From contig CAMMMI010000015.1 of the NCBI GenBank assembly GCA_946497905.1, forward strand, positions 1 to 24,422: 24,422 nt of DNA, given 5' to 3'. The notes beneath the pieces are model-generated. The model did not search any database. It was not told where the DNA came from and worked only from the letters and a program-made list of their open reading frames with translations. Shown piece after piece: positions 1-7,959 of this stretch. The stretch is from an uncultured Clostridium sp. GTDB lineage: Bacteria; Bacillota; Clostridia; TANB77; CAG-508. The translations under genes were made by a program, and so were the position numbers. The stretch's first letter is position 1, and the number at the start of each line of letters is the position of its first letter.

Positions 1-3
1 GCA

Positions 4-56
4 ATTTATTTTCACTTTGAGTTGCGTAACTTAAAGTTTCATATTGTTTCCTATTA
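4..56. repeat. Dispersed repeat, copy 1 (inverted relative to 11651-11704)
   Basis: This roughly 53-bp AT-rich segment recurs in inverted orientation at 11651-11704. Positions 26-56 are identical over 31 bp to the reverse complement of 11651-11681, and positions 4-21 are identical over 18 bp to the reverse complement of 11687-11704. Only the short stretch between the two blocks differs. It lies upstream of spoIIP and has no ORF of its own. The repeat may extend left of the window. Its function is unknown; it could be a short mobile or recombination sequence. Confidence 0.8.
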
Positions 57-87
57 TAGAAAAGTCGTTTCGCTCCAATGTTGTACA

Positions 88-172
88 CAATTTTACATAT
101 GTAAAATTGGCACAGAACAAATTAACGGAAAGCCAAAAATGTTTAAAAAAGCCCGCTATTGTTTTACAATAG
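88..172. promoter_or_regulatory. Palindrome and hairpin in the spoIIP leader
   Basis: Positions 88-109 form a perfect 22-bp palindrome with half-site CAATTTTACAT. Positions 156-172 form a 7-bp stem (CTATTGT / ACAATAG) with a 3-nt loop. Both lie between the left-hand repeat and the spoIIP start. A regulator-binding site or a terminator of an upstream gene outside the window is possible. The symmetry is seen directly; the roles are inferred. Confidence 0.35.
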
Positions 173-245
173 GAAATTAAGAATAAAAACAAAACGGATG
201 AATATACATATATATAATAGACTAAAGATACAAGGAGATATATGT

Positions 246-1439
246 ATGTTCAATGTTACTGTACTAAAAATGAAAGACATAATAAAATATATATTAGGCA
301 TTTTTATATTAATATTAATAATAATATTTGCAACAAATACAATAAATAAAGGAAAAAGCAAACAAAAACCAGAAAATGAAATAATTAAAAATGTAGAAAA
401 AGGAATACAAGGATTAACAAGTAATACTTTTTTAGGCTGTTTAGAACAATCAATACCAGTTATGGGAAATATAAATAATAAAGATAATAATCAAGAAAAT
501 AAAAATAATATAAGTCAATTTAAAAACATACTTGGAACACAAATAAGTTCAATAAAATCATTAGAAACGCAAGAAAATGAAGACAATAGCACAGAAATTG
601 CAGAAGAAAAAACAGAAGAACAAAAAGCACAAGAGAATCTAACAAATACATCAACAAATAATGTGGAGGATATACAGACAGGTGTTACAACGCAAATTAT
701 AACAAATAATCCAATAAGCGAATCTTTTAATACACAATATGGAAATGTAAAAATAAAAAATCAAACAGATTACCAGTTAACACAGGAAATGATGACACCA
801 GATATAACAATTGAAAATAAAAATATAGTATTATTCCACACACATAGCTGTGAAAGTTATACACCAAGTGAAGCATATCCATATACACAAACAGGAAATT
901 TTAGAACGACAGATTTAAATTTTACAGTAACAAGAGTAGGGACAGAATTAGAAAATTATTTAAAACAGTATAATTATAATGTAGTACATAATACAGATTA
1001 TCATGATTATCCAGCATATAATGGCTCATACACCAAGTCATTAGCTACTGTTGAAAATATATTACAAACAACACCGTCAGATATAATAATAGATATACAT
1101 AGAGATGCAATAGGAAGCAGAAGTGATTATGCACCGACTGTTAAGATTGGAGATGTGGACGAAGCAGCACAATTAATGTTTGTAGTAGGCACAAATGGTG
1201 GAGGATTATGGCATCCTAATTGGAATCAAAATTTAAAGTTTGCAATAAAAATACAAGAAAAAGCAGAAGAAATGTATCCAGGACTTTTTAAACCAATGAT
1301 GCTTACAACTTCAAGGTATAATCAGCATACAGGGAAATATGCCAGTATAATTGAAGTTGGGGCTACAGGTAATACTTTGGAACAGTGCTTAACGAGTATG
1401 AAATATTTAGCCAAAGTTATGAATGAAGTTTTAAAATAA
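246..1439 (+). CDS. spoIIP: Stage II sporulation protein P (SpoIIP) peptidoglycan hydrolase
   Basis: SpoIIP is the membrane-anchored amidase/endopeptidase that works with SpoIID and SpoIIM to thin septal peptidoglycan and drive forespore engulfment. The 397-residue product has an N-terminal membrane segment (about residues 11-32), a long Asn/Glu/Gln-rich linker to about residue 165, and a C-terminal catalytic domain. That domain carries the family motifs HTHSCESY (about 198-205) and DIHRDA (about 283-288), which hold the likely metal-binding His and Glu residues. The ATG at 246 is chosen because AAGGAG sits 8-9 nt upstream; a longer reading from 159 would start in a hairpin with no ribosome site. 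It is transcribed alone, with a terminator at 1530-1558. The linker is low-complexity and probably poorly conserved. Identification is firm from the two motifs. Confidence 0.9.
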   Translation: MFNVTVLKMKDIIKYILGIFILILIIIFATNTINKGKSKQKPENEIIKNVEKGIQGLTSNTFLGCLEQSIPVMGNINNKDNNQENKNNISQFKNILGTQISSIKSLETQENEDNSTEIAEEKTEEQKAQENLTNTSTNNVEDIQTGVTTQIITNNPISESFNTQYGNVKIKNQTDYQLTQEMMTPDITIENKNIVLFHTHSCESYTPSEAYPYTQTGNFRTTDLNFTVTRVGTELENYLKQYNYNVVHNTDYHDYPAYNGSYTKSLATVENILQTTPSDIIIDIHRDAIGSRSDYAPTVKIGDVDEAAQLMFVVGTNGGGLWHPNWNQNLKFAIKIQEKAEEMYPGLFKPMMLTTSRYNQHTGKYASIIEVGATGNTLEQCLTSMKYLAKVMNEVLK

Positions 1440-1529
1440 ATGAAAAAAAGTTATAGTTATAACAAATAAAATAGTTACGATTTACTGGTGTATAGGACAT
1501 AATACATCAATAAATATGTCAAAATTATA

Positions 1530-1558
1530 AAATTCAAGCAAATGGCTTGAATTTTTTT
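1530..1558 (+). terminator. Rho-independent terminator after spoIIP
   Basis: A 10-bp stem (AAATTCAAGC / GCTTGAATTT) with a 5-nt loop is followed by a T-run. It lies 90 bp after the spoIIP stop. The downstream arm contains the -35 box of the pgi promoter. Confidence 0.75.
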
Positions 1559-1575
1559 CCATATACAGATATAAT
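1547..1575 (+). promoter_or_regulatory. Sigma-A-type promoter for pgi
   Basis: TTGAAT at 1547-1552 and TATAAT at 1570-1575 are separated by exactly 17 nt, and the pgi ATG is 36 nt further on. The -35 box is inside the 3' arm of the spoIIP terminator. Confidence 0.7.
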
Positions 1576-1610
1576 GGCATAAGAAAATCTAAAGAAAAGA
1601 GGTAGATAAA

Positions 1611-2918
1611 ATGGCAGATATAAAATTAAACTTAAAAAACACATCAATATCAAAAAAGAACATATTAGAATATTCAGAAGTAATAGAAAACGTACATAAA
1701 GACTTGCATAAAAGAGCAAACAAGAAGGATGATTTTGTAGGATGGCTAGAATTACCAACCAATTATAATAAAAGAGAATTTGCAAAAATAAAAAAAGTAG
1801 CCAAAAAAATAGAAAAAGAATCAGATATATTAGTAGTAATAGGGATAGGAGGATCATATTTAGGAGCAAGAGCAGTAATAGAAGCATTAACAAGTTCTTT
1901 TTATAATATGCTTCCAGAAATGCAAAGAAAGACACCTCAAATTTTATATGTAGGAAACAATTTAAGCCCTAATTACATAAATGAATTAATAGAATATATA
2001 GGAGACAAAGACTTTTCAGTAAATGTAATATCAAAATCAGGAACAACAACAGAACCAGCAATAGCATTTAGAATATTTAGGGAAATATTAGAAAACAAAT
2101 ATGGAATAGATGAAGCCAGAAGTAGAATATATGCAACAACAGATAAAGAAAAAGGAGCATTAAAAACACTTGCTAATAAAGAAGGATATGAAACATTTAT
2201 AGTTCCAGACAATATAGGTGGAAGATATTCAGTATTAACAGCAGTTGGACTATTACCAATAGCAGTAGCAGGAATAGACATAGATAAATTAATGGAAGGA
2301 GCAAGAATAGCACAGGAAAGGTACAATGATCCAAATTTAAAATATAATGAATGTTACCAATATGCTGTAGCTAGAAATATTTTATACAAATTATATAAAA
2401 ATACAGAAATACTAGTAAATTATGAACCAAAAATGCACTATTTTACAGAATGGTGGAAACAATTATATGGGGAAAGTGAAGGGAAAGATCAAAAAGGAAT
2501 ATTCCCAGCAGGAGTAGACTTTACTACAGATTTACACTCAATGGGACAATATATACAAGAGGGAAGAAGAAATCTATTTGAAACAGTAATATCAATTGAT
2601 AAACCTAAAACTGATATAAAAATAAATTCTGATGATGATAATTTAGATGGGTTAAATTACTTAGCTGGAAAAGGAATGGACTATATAAATAAAAAAGCAA
2701 TGGAAGGAACAATTGAAGCACATGTTTCAGGAGATGTACCTAATATTTTAATATCAATGAAAAAATTAGATGAACAAAATCTAGGAGAATTAATTTATTT
2801 TTTTGAAAAATCTTGTGCAGTGTCAGGAATGATTTTGGGAATAAACCCATTTAATCAACCTGGAGTAGAAGAATATAAGAAAAATATGTTTAGATTACTA
2901 GAAAAACCAGGATATTAG
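1611..2918 (+). CDS. pgi: Glucose-6-phosphate isomerase
   Basis: This enzyme interconverts glucose 6-phosphate and fructose 6-phosphate in cytosolic glycolysis and gluconeogenesis. The 435-residue length fits the short Firmicutes type (about 450). Visible family motifs, in order, are GIGGSYLGARA in the N-terminal sugar-isomerase (SIS) fold, ISKSGTTTEPA for phosphate binding, GGRYSVLTAVGLLP, the E-G-KDQKGIFPAG region, HVSGDVPN, and the C-terminal FNQPGVEEYK. The start is supported by AGAGGTAG upstream. A consensus promoter lies at 1547-1575. The next gene is a thioesterase with no pathway link, separated by a 156-bp inverted-repeat element, so pgi is probably monocistronic. Confidence 0.96.
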   Translation: MADIKLNLKNTSISKKNILEYSEVIENVHKDLHKRANKKDDFVGWLELPTNYNKREFAKIKKVAKKIEKESDILVVIGIGGSYLGARAVIEALTSSFYNMLPEMQRKTPQILYVGNNLSPNYINELIEYIGDKDFSVNVISKSGTTTEPAIAFRIFREILENKYGIDEARSRIYATTDKEKGALKTLANKEGYETFIVPDNIGGRYSVLTAVGLLPIAVAGIDIDKLMEGARIAQERYNDPNLKYNECYQYAVARNILYKLYKNTEILVNYEPKMHYFTEWWKQLYGESEGKDQKGIFPAGVDFTTDLHSMGQYIQEGRRNLFETVISIDKPKTDIKINSDDDNLDGLNYLAGKGMDYINKKAMEGTIEAHVSGDVPNILISMKKLDEQNLGELIYFFEKSCAVSGMILGINPFNQPGVEEYKKNMFRLLEKPGY

Positions 2919-2923
2919 TTATA

Positions 2924-3079
2924 GGGGACGTTCCTTTAATCCCGAAAATTGCCAAAGGGGACGGGCTATTTTGGCACACATTAGTTTAATAACATAAAAA
3001 TAATTTATTATAAAATTAATAGGATGTGCCAAAATAGCCCGTCCCTTTTGGCAATTTTCGGGATTAAAGGAACGTCCCC
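2924..3079. repeat. GC-rich inverted-repeat element (family copy 1)
   Basis: The arms are 55 bp each (2924-2978 and 3025-3079) and complementary except for one position that becomes a G-U pair in RNA. The loop is 46 nt and AT-rich. The outer block begins GGGGACGTTCC and the inner block is the core GCCAAAGGGGACGGGC. It starts 5 bp after the pgi stop and ends 20 bp before the next ATG. Its composition contrasts sharply with the AT-rich surroundings. The same core recurs at 6966-7090, 12242-12386 and 24321-24422. Read as RNA it would be a very stable hairpin, but there is no T-run, so it is not an ordinary terminator. Confidence 0.9.
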
Positions 3080-3099
3080 AGAAAGAAAGGTGAACTCAG

Positions 3100-3828
3100 A
3101 TGATAGTAAAAGAAAAATTTAAGACAGGATTAGACGATATAGGAAAGGAAAATTTAATAAAAAATAAATCAATACTAAGAATGTTTGAAAATATAGGAGC
3201 ATATCATTCAGATATGGTAAAATTCGGAGCAAATGAAATAGAAGAAACAAAAGCTAGTTGGGTTTTAATGGATTGGAAAATTAATATAATTAAAAGACCC
3301 AAATATGGTGAGATTTTAGAAGTGCAAACTTGGTGCAAAGATGGAGGAAAAATGCATACATATAGGGATTTTGAGTTATATAATGAGAAAGGTGAATTGT
3401 GTGCAATTGGAACTTCAAAATGGGTTTTGCTAAATATAGATACGGGAAAATTGATGAAAATAGAAAAAGATTTAATAGATAAATATACATTAGAGGAAAA
3501 AAATGTATTTAATCAAAAAGAGTTGGACAAACTAAAAGTACCAGATAATTATGTATCTAATATAATATATAAAGTAAATAGAAAAGACATAGATATAAAC
3601 AACCATATGCATAATTTGTATTATCTGGACTTAGCATATGAAGCTCTACCACAAGAAGTATATGAAAATGACAGACCATTCAATAAAGTTAGGATCTCGT
3701 ACAAAAAAGAAATAAAATTAGGAGATATAGTTAATTGCAAATATTCTAAAATTGATAATAAACATATAGTTGTTATTATGGATAAAGAAGAACAGAAAGT
3801 ACATGCAATAGTAGAATTAGAAAAATAG
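3100..3828 (+). CDS. Acyl-ACP thioesterase (Fat-type, double hot-dog)
   Basis: The 242-residue protein belongs to the bacterial acyl-ACP thioesterases (PF01643 type), which hydrolyse acyl-ACP and release free fatty acids from type II synthesis. The N-terminal hot-dog shows SWVLMDWKINI, then the KYGE and QTWCK motifs. The second hot-dog contains DINNHMHNLYYLDLAYEALP at about residues 167-186, which supplies the D-x-N-x-H catalytic pattern of this family. The start is supported by AAAGGTGA 7 nt upstream. The gene stands immediately behind a long inverted-repeat element that could fold in the mRNA just ahead of the ribosome site. No fatty-acid genes are adjacent, so substrate chain length cannot be inferred. 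Confidence 0.88.
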   Translation: MIVKEKFKTGLDDIGKENLIKNKSILRMFENIGAYHSDMVKFGANEIEETKASWVLMDWKINIIKRPKYGEILEVQTWCKDGGKMHTYRDFELYNEKGELCAIGTSKWVLLNIDTGKLMKIEKDLIDKYTLEEKNVFNQKELDKLKVPDNYVSNIIYKVNRKDIDINNHMHNLYYLDLAYEALPQEVYENDRPFNKVRISYKKEIKLGDIVNCKYSKIDNKHIVVIMDKEEQKVHAIVELEK

Positions 3829-3928
3829 ATATTGTAATATTTATATATATAGTGCATGGAATATAGCGTATAAATTTAGCATAAAAACGAATAGAAAGTA
3901 ATTATTTAGGAAAAATAATCAAAAAAAG

Positions 3929-3958
3929 TTGAAATTTGTAGAAAGTTTGTGGTATAAT
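3929..3958 (+). promoter_or_regulatory. Sigma-A-type promoter for pyk
   Basis: TTGAAA at 3929-3934 and a consensus TATAAT at 3953-3958 are separated by 18 nt. The pyk ATG follows 36 nt later with a GGGAGG ribosome site. Confidence 0.75.
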
Positions 3959-3993
3959 AGCCGTTAGTTGTTAATTAAAGGGAGGAAAAGTAA

Positions 3994-5430
3994 ATGGTTA
4001 AAAATTTAAGAAAAACAAAAATAGTAGGAACAATAGGGCCAGCAAGTGAAAACAAATTAGAGGAATTATTTGATGCGGGACTAAATGTTACAAGAATTAA
4101 TTATTCTCATGGAAGTTGGGATGAACAAGCAGAAAAAACAGAAAAAATAATAGAATTGAGAAAAGAGAAAGATATTCCAATAGCATTATTACTAGATATG
4201 CAAGGACCAGAAATTAGAACAGGAATGCTAGTAACAGGAAAAAATGAAAAAATAAAATTAGAAGATGGGCAAAAGTTTACATTAGTAAATGAAGATATTG
4301 TAGGAGATAAGGATAGAGTATCTGTTTCATATAAAAACTTATATCAAGATATAAAACCAGGATCAAAAGTTTTAATTGATGATGGAGCAATAGAATTAGT
4401 TGTTGATGAAATAGTAAATAAAGACATAGTTTGTACAGTAGTACATGGAAATGGTTTAGGAAGTAGAAAGACAATAAATCTACCAGGTACAGCGGTTAGA
4501 CTTCCAGCACTAAAAGAAAAAGATATTCAAGACTTAAAAACAGCTTGTGAACATGATTATGATTATGTAGCAATGTCATTTACAAGAAATAAAGATGATA
4601 TTGAACAAGTAAGAAAAGTATTAGATGAAAATGGTGGAAAAGATATAAAAATAATCACAAAAGTTGAAAATATTGAAGGATTACAAAACATGGAGCAAAT
4701 AGTAGATTGTGCAGATGCTCAAATGATTGCTCGTGGTGATATGGCTACAGAAACTGATTTTACAGAACCACCAGTTATGCAGAAGAAATTTATAAAATTA
4801 TCAAATAAAGAAAATAAGCCAGCTATAACAGCAACACAAATGTTAGAATCAATGACATATAATCCATTACCAACAAGAGCAGAAGCGAGTGATGTGGCAA
4901 ATGCTATTTATGATAGAACAAGTGCAGTTATGTTATCAGGAGAATGTGCAATGGGAAAATATCCAGTAGAATGTGTAAAAACTATGGTTAAAATAGCAGA
5001 CAGAATAGAAAGTGATATAGATTACTGGAAAAGATTTAAAAATAATGAAAATATAAAAATTGAAAAATTAGAGGATAAAATAGCATATTCTACATGTGTT
5101 ATGGCTATGAATATGGATGCAGATGCAATTGTTTGTTATACAAATACAGGAGATTCAGCAAGAAGATTAGCAGGTTTAGGAGCAGGTTGCCCAATATTAG
5201 CTATCACAGACAGTAGAAGGACTTTTAATCAATTAGCATTAGTATGGAATGTTACACCAGTTTATATAGAAAGAACATCATCTATTGATAAAGTCATAGA
5301 AGATGGAATAGAAAAATTAAAAAATAAAGGAATTGTTGAAAAAGGTGATATGCTTGTAGTTGCAGGTGGAGCAAAATGGTTAGAATCAGCAGAAGAAAGC
5401 AAAGTAATTGGTGGAATAGCAAAAATATAA
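3994..5430 (+). CDS. pyk: Pyruvate kinase
   Basis: It converts phosphoenolpyruvate and ADP to pyruvate and ATP, the last step of glycolysis. At 478 residues it has the standard A/B/C domain layout without the extra C-terminal PEP-utiliser domain found in Bacillus. Motifs in order are TKIVGTIGPAS, NVTRINYSHG, LLDMQGPEIRTG, ITKVENIEGL with the catalytic Lys, IARGD with the metal-binding Asp, TATQMLESM and PTRAEASDVANAI. Two positions look unusual. The stretch after ARGD reads MATETDF where most family members have LGVE, and the usual GETA reads GECA. The start is supported by GGGAGGAAAAG. It has its own promoter and a hairpin downstream. Function is secure; the altered motif may mark a divergent subfamily. 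Confidence 0.95.
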   Translation: MVKNLRKTKIVGTIGPASENKLEELFDAGLNVTRINYSHGSWDEQAEKTEKIIELRKEKDIPIALLLDMQGPEIRTGMLVTGKNEKIKLEDGQKFTLVNEDIVGDKDRVSVSYKNLYQDIKPGSKVLIDDGAIELVVDEIVNKDIVCTVVHGNGLGSRKTINLPGTAVRLPALKEKDIQDLKTACEHDYDYVAMSFTRNKDDIEQVRKVLDENGGKDIKIITKVENIEGLQNMEQIVDCADAQMIARGDMATETDFTEPPVMQKKFIKLSNKENKPAITATQMLESMTYNPLPTRAEASDVANAIYDRTSAVMLSGECAMGKYPVECVKTMVKIADRIESDIDYWKRFKNNENIKIEKLEDKIAYSTCVMAMNMDADAIVCYTNTGDSARRLAGLGAGCPILAITDSRRTFNQLALVWNVTPVYIERTSSIDKVIEDGIEKLKNKGIVEKGDMLVVAGGAKWLESAEESKVIGGIAKI

Positions 5431-5440
5431 TATAAATATA

Positions 5441-5473
5441 AAATGACTATTGTAATAAAAACAATAGTCATTT
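5441..5473 (+). terminator. Hairpin terminator after pyk
   Basis: A perfect 13-bp stem (AAATGACTATTGT / ACAATAGTCATTT) with a 7-nt loop begins 10 bp after the pyk stop. The trailing sequence is mixed A/T, so termination may be incomplete. Confidence 0.6.
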
Positions 5474-5480
5474 AAAAATT

Positions 5481-5509
5481 TTACGGTTCACTTGTATAAT
5501 GAACCGTAA
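5481..5509. promoter_or_regulatory. Second hairpin between pyk and der
   Basis: TTACGGTTCA and TGAACCGTAA form a perfect 10-bp stem around a 9-nt loop, 7 bp after the pyk terminator. There is no T-run, so it is not a classical terminator. It could be an operator or an mRNA-end stabiliser. Confidence 0.4.
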
Positions 5510-5612
5510 CGAAAAAATATCAACACTTTTTAAAATATAACAATATTAGTAGATTTTTAAATTCATATATGATATACTGTATCAAAAGTCAAAAAGGAGA
5601 TAAAAAAATAAA

Positions 5613-6956
5613 ATGAAGCCAATAGTAGCAATAATAGGAAAACCCAATGTAGGAAAATCAACATTCTTTAATTACTTAGTAGGAAGCAGAATATCAATAG
5701 TACAAGACACACCAGGAGTAACCAGAGACAGAATATATGCAGAAACAAATTGGAGAGGAAGAGACTTTACATTAATAGACACAGGAGGAATAGAACCAGA
5801 ATCAAATGATATAATACTATCGCAAATGCGAGAACAAGCAAATTTAGCAATAAACATGGCAGATGTAATAATATTTTTAACAGATATAAGACAAGGAGTA
5901 ACATCAGCAGATAAAGAAATAGCATTAATGTTAAAAAAATCTGGAAAGCCAATAGTTTTAGTATGTAATAAAGCAGACAATTTTGAAAAAGATAAAGAAG
6001 AAATATACGAATTTTACAATTTAGGAATAGGTGAACCATATCCAATATCAGCAACAAATGCATTAGGAATAGGGGATGTACTAGATAAAATATATGAAAG
6101 TTTTCCTGAACAATTAGAAGATGAGCAGCAAGAAGATACAATAAAAGTAGCTGTAATAGGAAAACCAAATGTAGGAAAATCATCATTAATAAATAAAATT
6201 TTAGGAGAAAACAGGTTAATTGTAAGCAACATAGCAGGAACAACCAGAGATGCAATTGACACAATATTTGAAAATGAAAAAGGAAAATATGTATTAATAG
6301 ATACCGCAGGAGTAAGAAAGAAAAATAAAGTAAAAGAGTCAATAGAAAAATTTAGTATAATGAGAACTCTACTTGCAATAGAAAGAGCAGATGTATGTTT
6401 AATGATGATAGATGCATTAGAAGGAGTTACAGACCAAGACGCAAAAATAGCAGGAGAAGCCCACGAAGCAGGGAAAGGTGTAATAATAGTTGTAAATAAA
6501 TGGGATGAATACGAAAAAGAAACGGGAACATTAGAAAAATATGAAAAAGATATATATAGTAAGCTATCTTATTTATCATATGCACCGATAATATTTATAT
6601 CAGCAAAAACAGGACAGAGAGTTCATAAACTGTTTGATTTAATAAACCATGTAAATGAACAAAATAGTATGAGAATATCAACATCAATATTAAATCAAGT
6701 AATAAACGAAGCAATATCAATAGTCCAGCCACCAACGGACAAAGGAAAAAGGTTAAAAATATTTTATGGAACGCAAGTTTCTACAAAACCACCAACATTT
6801 GTAATTTTTGTAAACAACAAAGAACTATTTCATTTTTCATATGAAAGATACATAGTAAATCAAATACGAAAAGAATTTGGATTGGAAGGAACACCAGTAA
6901 GAATAATAGTAAGAGAGAAAAATCAAAAAGAAGCGGAAAAAGAAGGATACTATTAA
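5613..6956 (+). CDS. der: Ribosome-associated GTPase Der (EngA)
   Basis: Der is the tandem-GTPase factor required for late assembly of the 50S ribosomal subunit. The 447-residue protein shows both G domains. The first has GKPNVGKS at 9-16, DTGG and NKAD. The second has GKPNVGKSS around residue 185, DTAG and NKWD. A C-terminal KH-like RNA-binding domain follows (about 350-440), with a basic end. The usual family length is about 440. AAAGGAG lies upstream at slightly long spacing. It heads the conserved Clostridia run der-plsY-gpsA. A possible but weak -10 (TATACT, 5573-5578) lies upstream. Confidence 0.96.
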   Translation: MKPIVAIIGKPNVGKSTFFNYLVGSRISIVQDTPGVTRDRIYAETNWRGRDFTLIDTGGIEPESNDIILSQMREQANLAINMADVIIFLTDIRQGVTSADKEIALMLKKSGKPIVLVCNKADNFEKDKEEIYEFYNLGIGEPYPISATNALGIGDVLDKIYESFPEQLEDEQQEDTIKVAVIGKPNVGKSSLINKILGENRLIVSNIAGTTRDAIDTIFENEKGKYVLIDTAGVRKKNKVKESIEKFSIMRTLLAIERADVCLMMIDALEGVTDQDAKIAGEAHEAGKGVIIVVNKWDEYEKETGTLEKYEKDIYSKLSYLSYAPIIFISAKTGQRVHKLFDLINHVNEQNSMRISTSILNQVINEAISIVQPPTDKGKRLKIFYGTQVSTKPPTFVIFVNNKELFHFSYERYIVNQIRKEFGLEGTPVRIIVREKNQKEAEKEGYY

Positions 6957-6965
6957 TATGTAATA

Positions 6966-7090
6966 TGTGCCAAAGTTGCAAAGGGGGGGGGGATATTTTG
7001 GCACAGCTTATATAATATTCTAATTAAAAAAATTCTAAGTAAATATAAAGTGTGCCAAAATAGCCCGTCCCCTTTGACAACTTTGGCACA
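6966..7090. repeat. GC-rich inverted-repeat element (family copy 2) with a G10 tract
   Basis: Arms of about 40 nt (6966-7005 and 7051-7090) flank a 45-nt AT-rich loop. The outer ends read TGTGCCAAAGTTG, and the right arm carries the intact family core AGCCCGTCCCCTTTG. In the left arm the matching core is replaced by a run of ten G residues (6983-6992), so that arm no longer pairs perfectly. The element fills the gap between der and plsY and stops at the plsY Shine-Dalgarno. Confidence 0.88.
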
Positions 7091-7106
7091 AAAAGGAGGA
7101 AAAAAT

Positions 7107-7748
7107 ATGGCTTTATATATAGTAATGGCAATAATTGCCTATTTAATAGGTAGTATAAGTTTTTCAGTTATCATAAGCAAAAAAATGGCTGGATTTGATG
7201 TAAGGGAAAAAGGAAGTGGAAATGCAGGCAGTACAAATATGTTACGTTCAGTTGGAAAAAAGGCAGCAGCGATTACATTAATATGTGATGTTCTAAAAGG
7301 TGTTGTAGCAATAATATTAGCAATAATTCTAGGAAATATTTTTAAGGATTCAAATAAAGAATTGTTATTACAAATTGCTGGTGTTGCAGTAGTGATAGGA
7401 CATACTTTTCCAATATTTTTTGGATTTAAAGGAGGAAAAGGAGTGGCAACATCTTTGGGAATACTACTTATGAGTAATTGGCAAATAGGATTAATTTGTC
7501 TAGTGTTTGCATTAGTTTTGATGATTTTAACACGAATGGTTTCACTAGGTTCATGTATGGCAGCAATATTGTTTCCAGTATTAACACTATTTATAAATGA
7601 ACATTATACCGTTCTAACCGAAGGGAAAAGTGGAAATGTATATTTCATATATAGCGTGATTATGGCAATAATAGTATTATACAATCATAGAAGTAATATA
7701 AAAAGAATATTAAATGGAACAGAAAATAAATTGAGTTTTAAGAAATAA
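7107..7748 (+). CDS. plsY: Acyl-phosphate glycerol-3-phosphate acyltransferase PlsY
   Basis: PlsY transfers the acyl group from acyl-phosphate to glycerol 3-phosphate, making lysophosphatidic acid, the first membrane step of phospholipid synthesis. The product from the ATG at 7107 has 213 residues and several hydrophobic spans. It contains the three family motifs: SGNAGSTNMLR, GHTFPIFFGFKGGKGVATSLG in two adjoining parts, and the C-terminal NHRSNIKRI. The start at 7107 is preferred because AAAGGAGG lies 6-7 nt upstream. A longer reading from 7050 would translate the right arm of the repeat element and should be discarded. The following gene, gpsA, makes the glycerol 3-phosphate substrate. Confidence 0.95.
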   Translation: MALYIVMAIIAYLIGSISFSVIISKKMAGFDVREKGSGNAGSTNMLRSVGKKAAAITLICDVLKGVVAIILAIILGNIFKDSNKELLLQIAGVAVVIGHTFPIFFGFKGGKGVATSLGILLMSNWQIGLICLVFALVLMILTRMVSLGSCMAAILFPVLTLFINEHYTVLTEGKSGNVYFIYSVIMAIIVLYNHRSNIKRILNGTENKLSFKK

Positions 7749-7861
7749 TATAATATAAAATAGTATATAAAATAAAATAGTATATACAATAATTTAGACC
7801 AAAAAATAATATAAAATATAATAGTAAAAAATATAAATTTAAGTTAAGAAATAATATAATA
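7738..7861. repeat. AT-only intergenic region with short direct repeats
   Basis: The 18-bp sequence around the plsY stop (7738-7755) recurs at 7844-7861, and a 13-bp unit AAAATAGTATATA is present at both 7757-7769 and 7774-7786. The region is almost purely A/T and contains no gene. It looks like slippage or duplication in the plsY-gpsA spacer. Confidence 0.6.
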
Positions 7862-7959
7862 GTATAGAAAAATGAATCAATATATTTTAAGAACTAATAT
7901 AAAAACAATAAATGTAAAAGAAATTTAAAATATTAATGATACAAAGGAGTAGATTTAAA

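Noticed and set aside
107..160. Possible degenerate remnant of the GC-rich element (TTGGCACA, GCCAAAA, AGCCCGCTATT)
   Set aside because: The fragments are short and out of normal order, and no complementary arm or GGGGAC core is present, so chance similarity cannot be excluded.
2924..3079. CRISPR array or integron-type site
   Set aside because: The repeats are single inverted pairs with differing blocks, not regularly spaced direct repeats with unique spacers, and no associated genes are present.
5474..5612. Riboswitch upstream of der
   Set aside because: Only a simple 10-bp hairpin is visible, with no recognisable aptamer core or switching partner.
5767..6342. Long minus-strand ORF inside der
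   Set aside because: It is a Leu-rich shadow of an AT-rich gene on the opposite strand. Similar Leu/Phe-rich minus-strand ORFs at 1534-1935 and 9190-9708 are rejected for the same reason.
7050..7106. N-terminal extension of PlsY
   Set aside because: The added residues come entirely from the repeat element, and the ribosome site points to the ATG at 7107.
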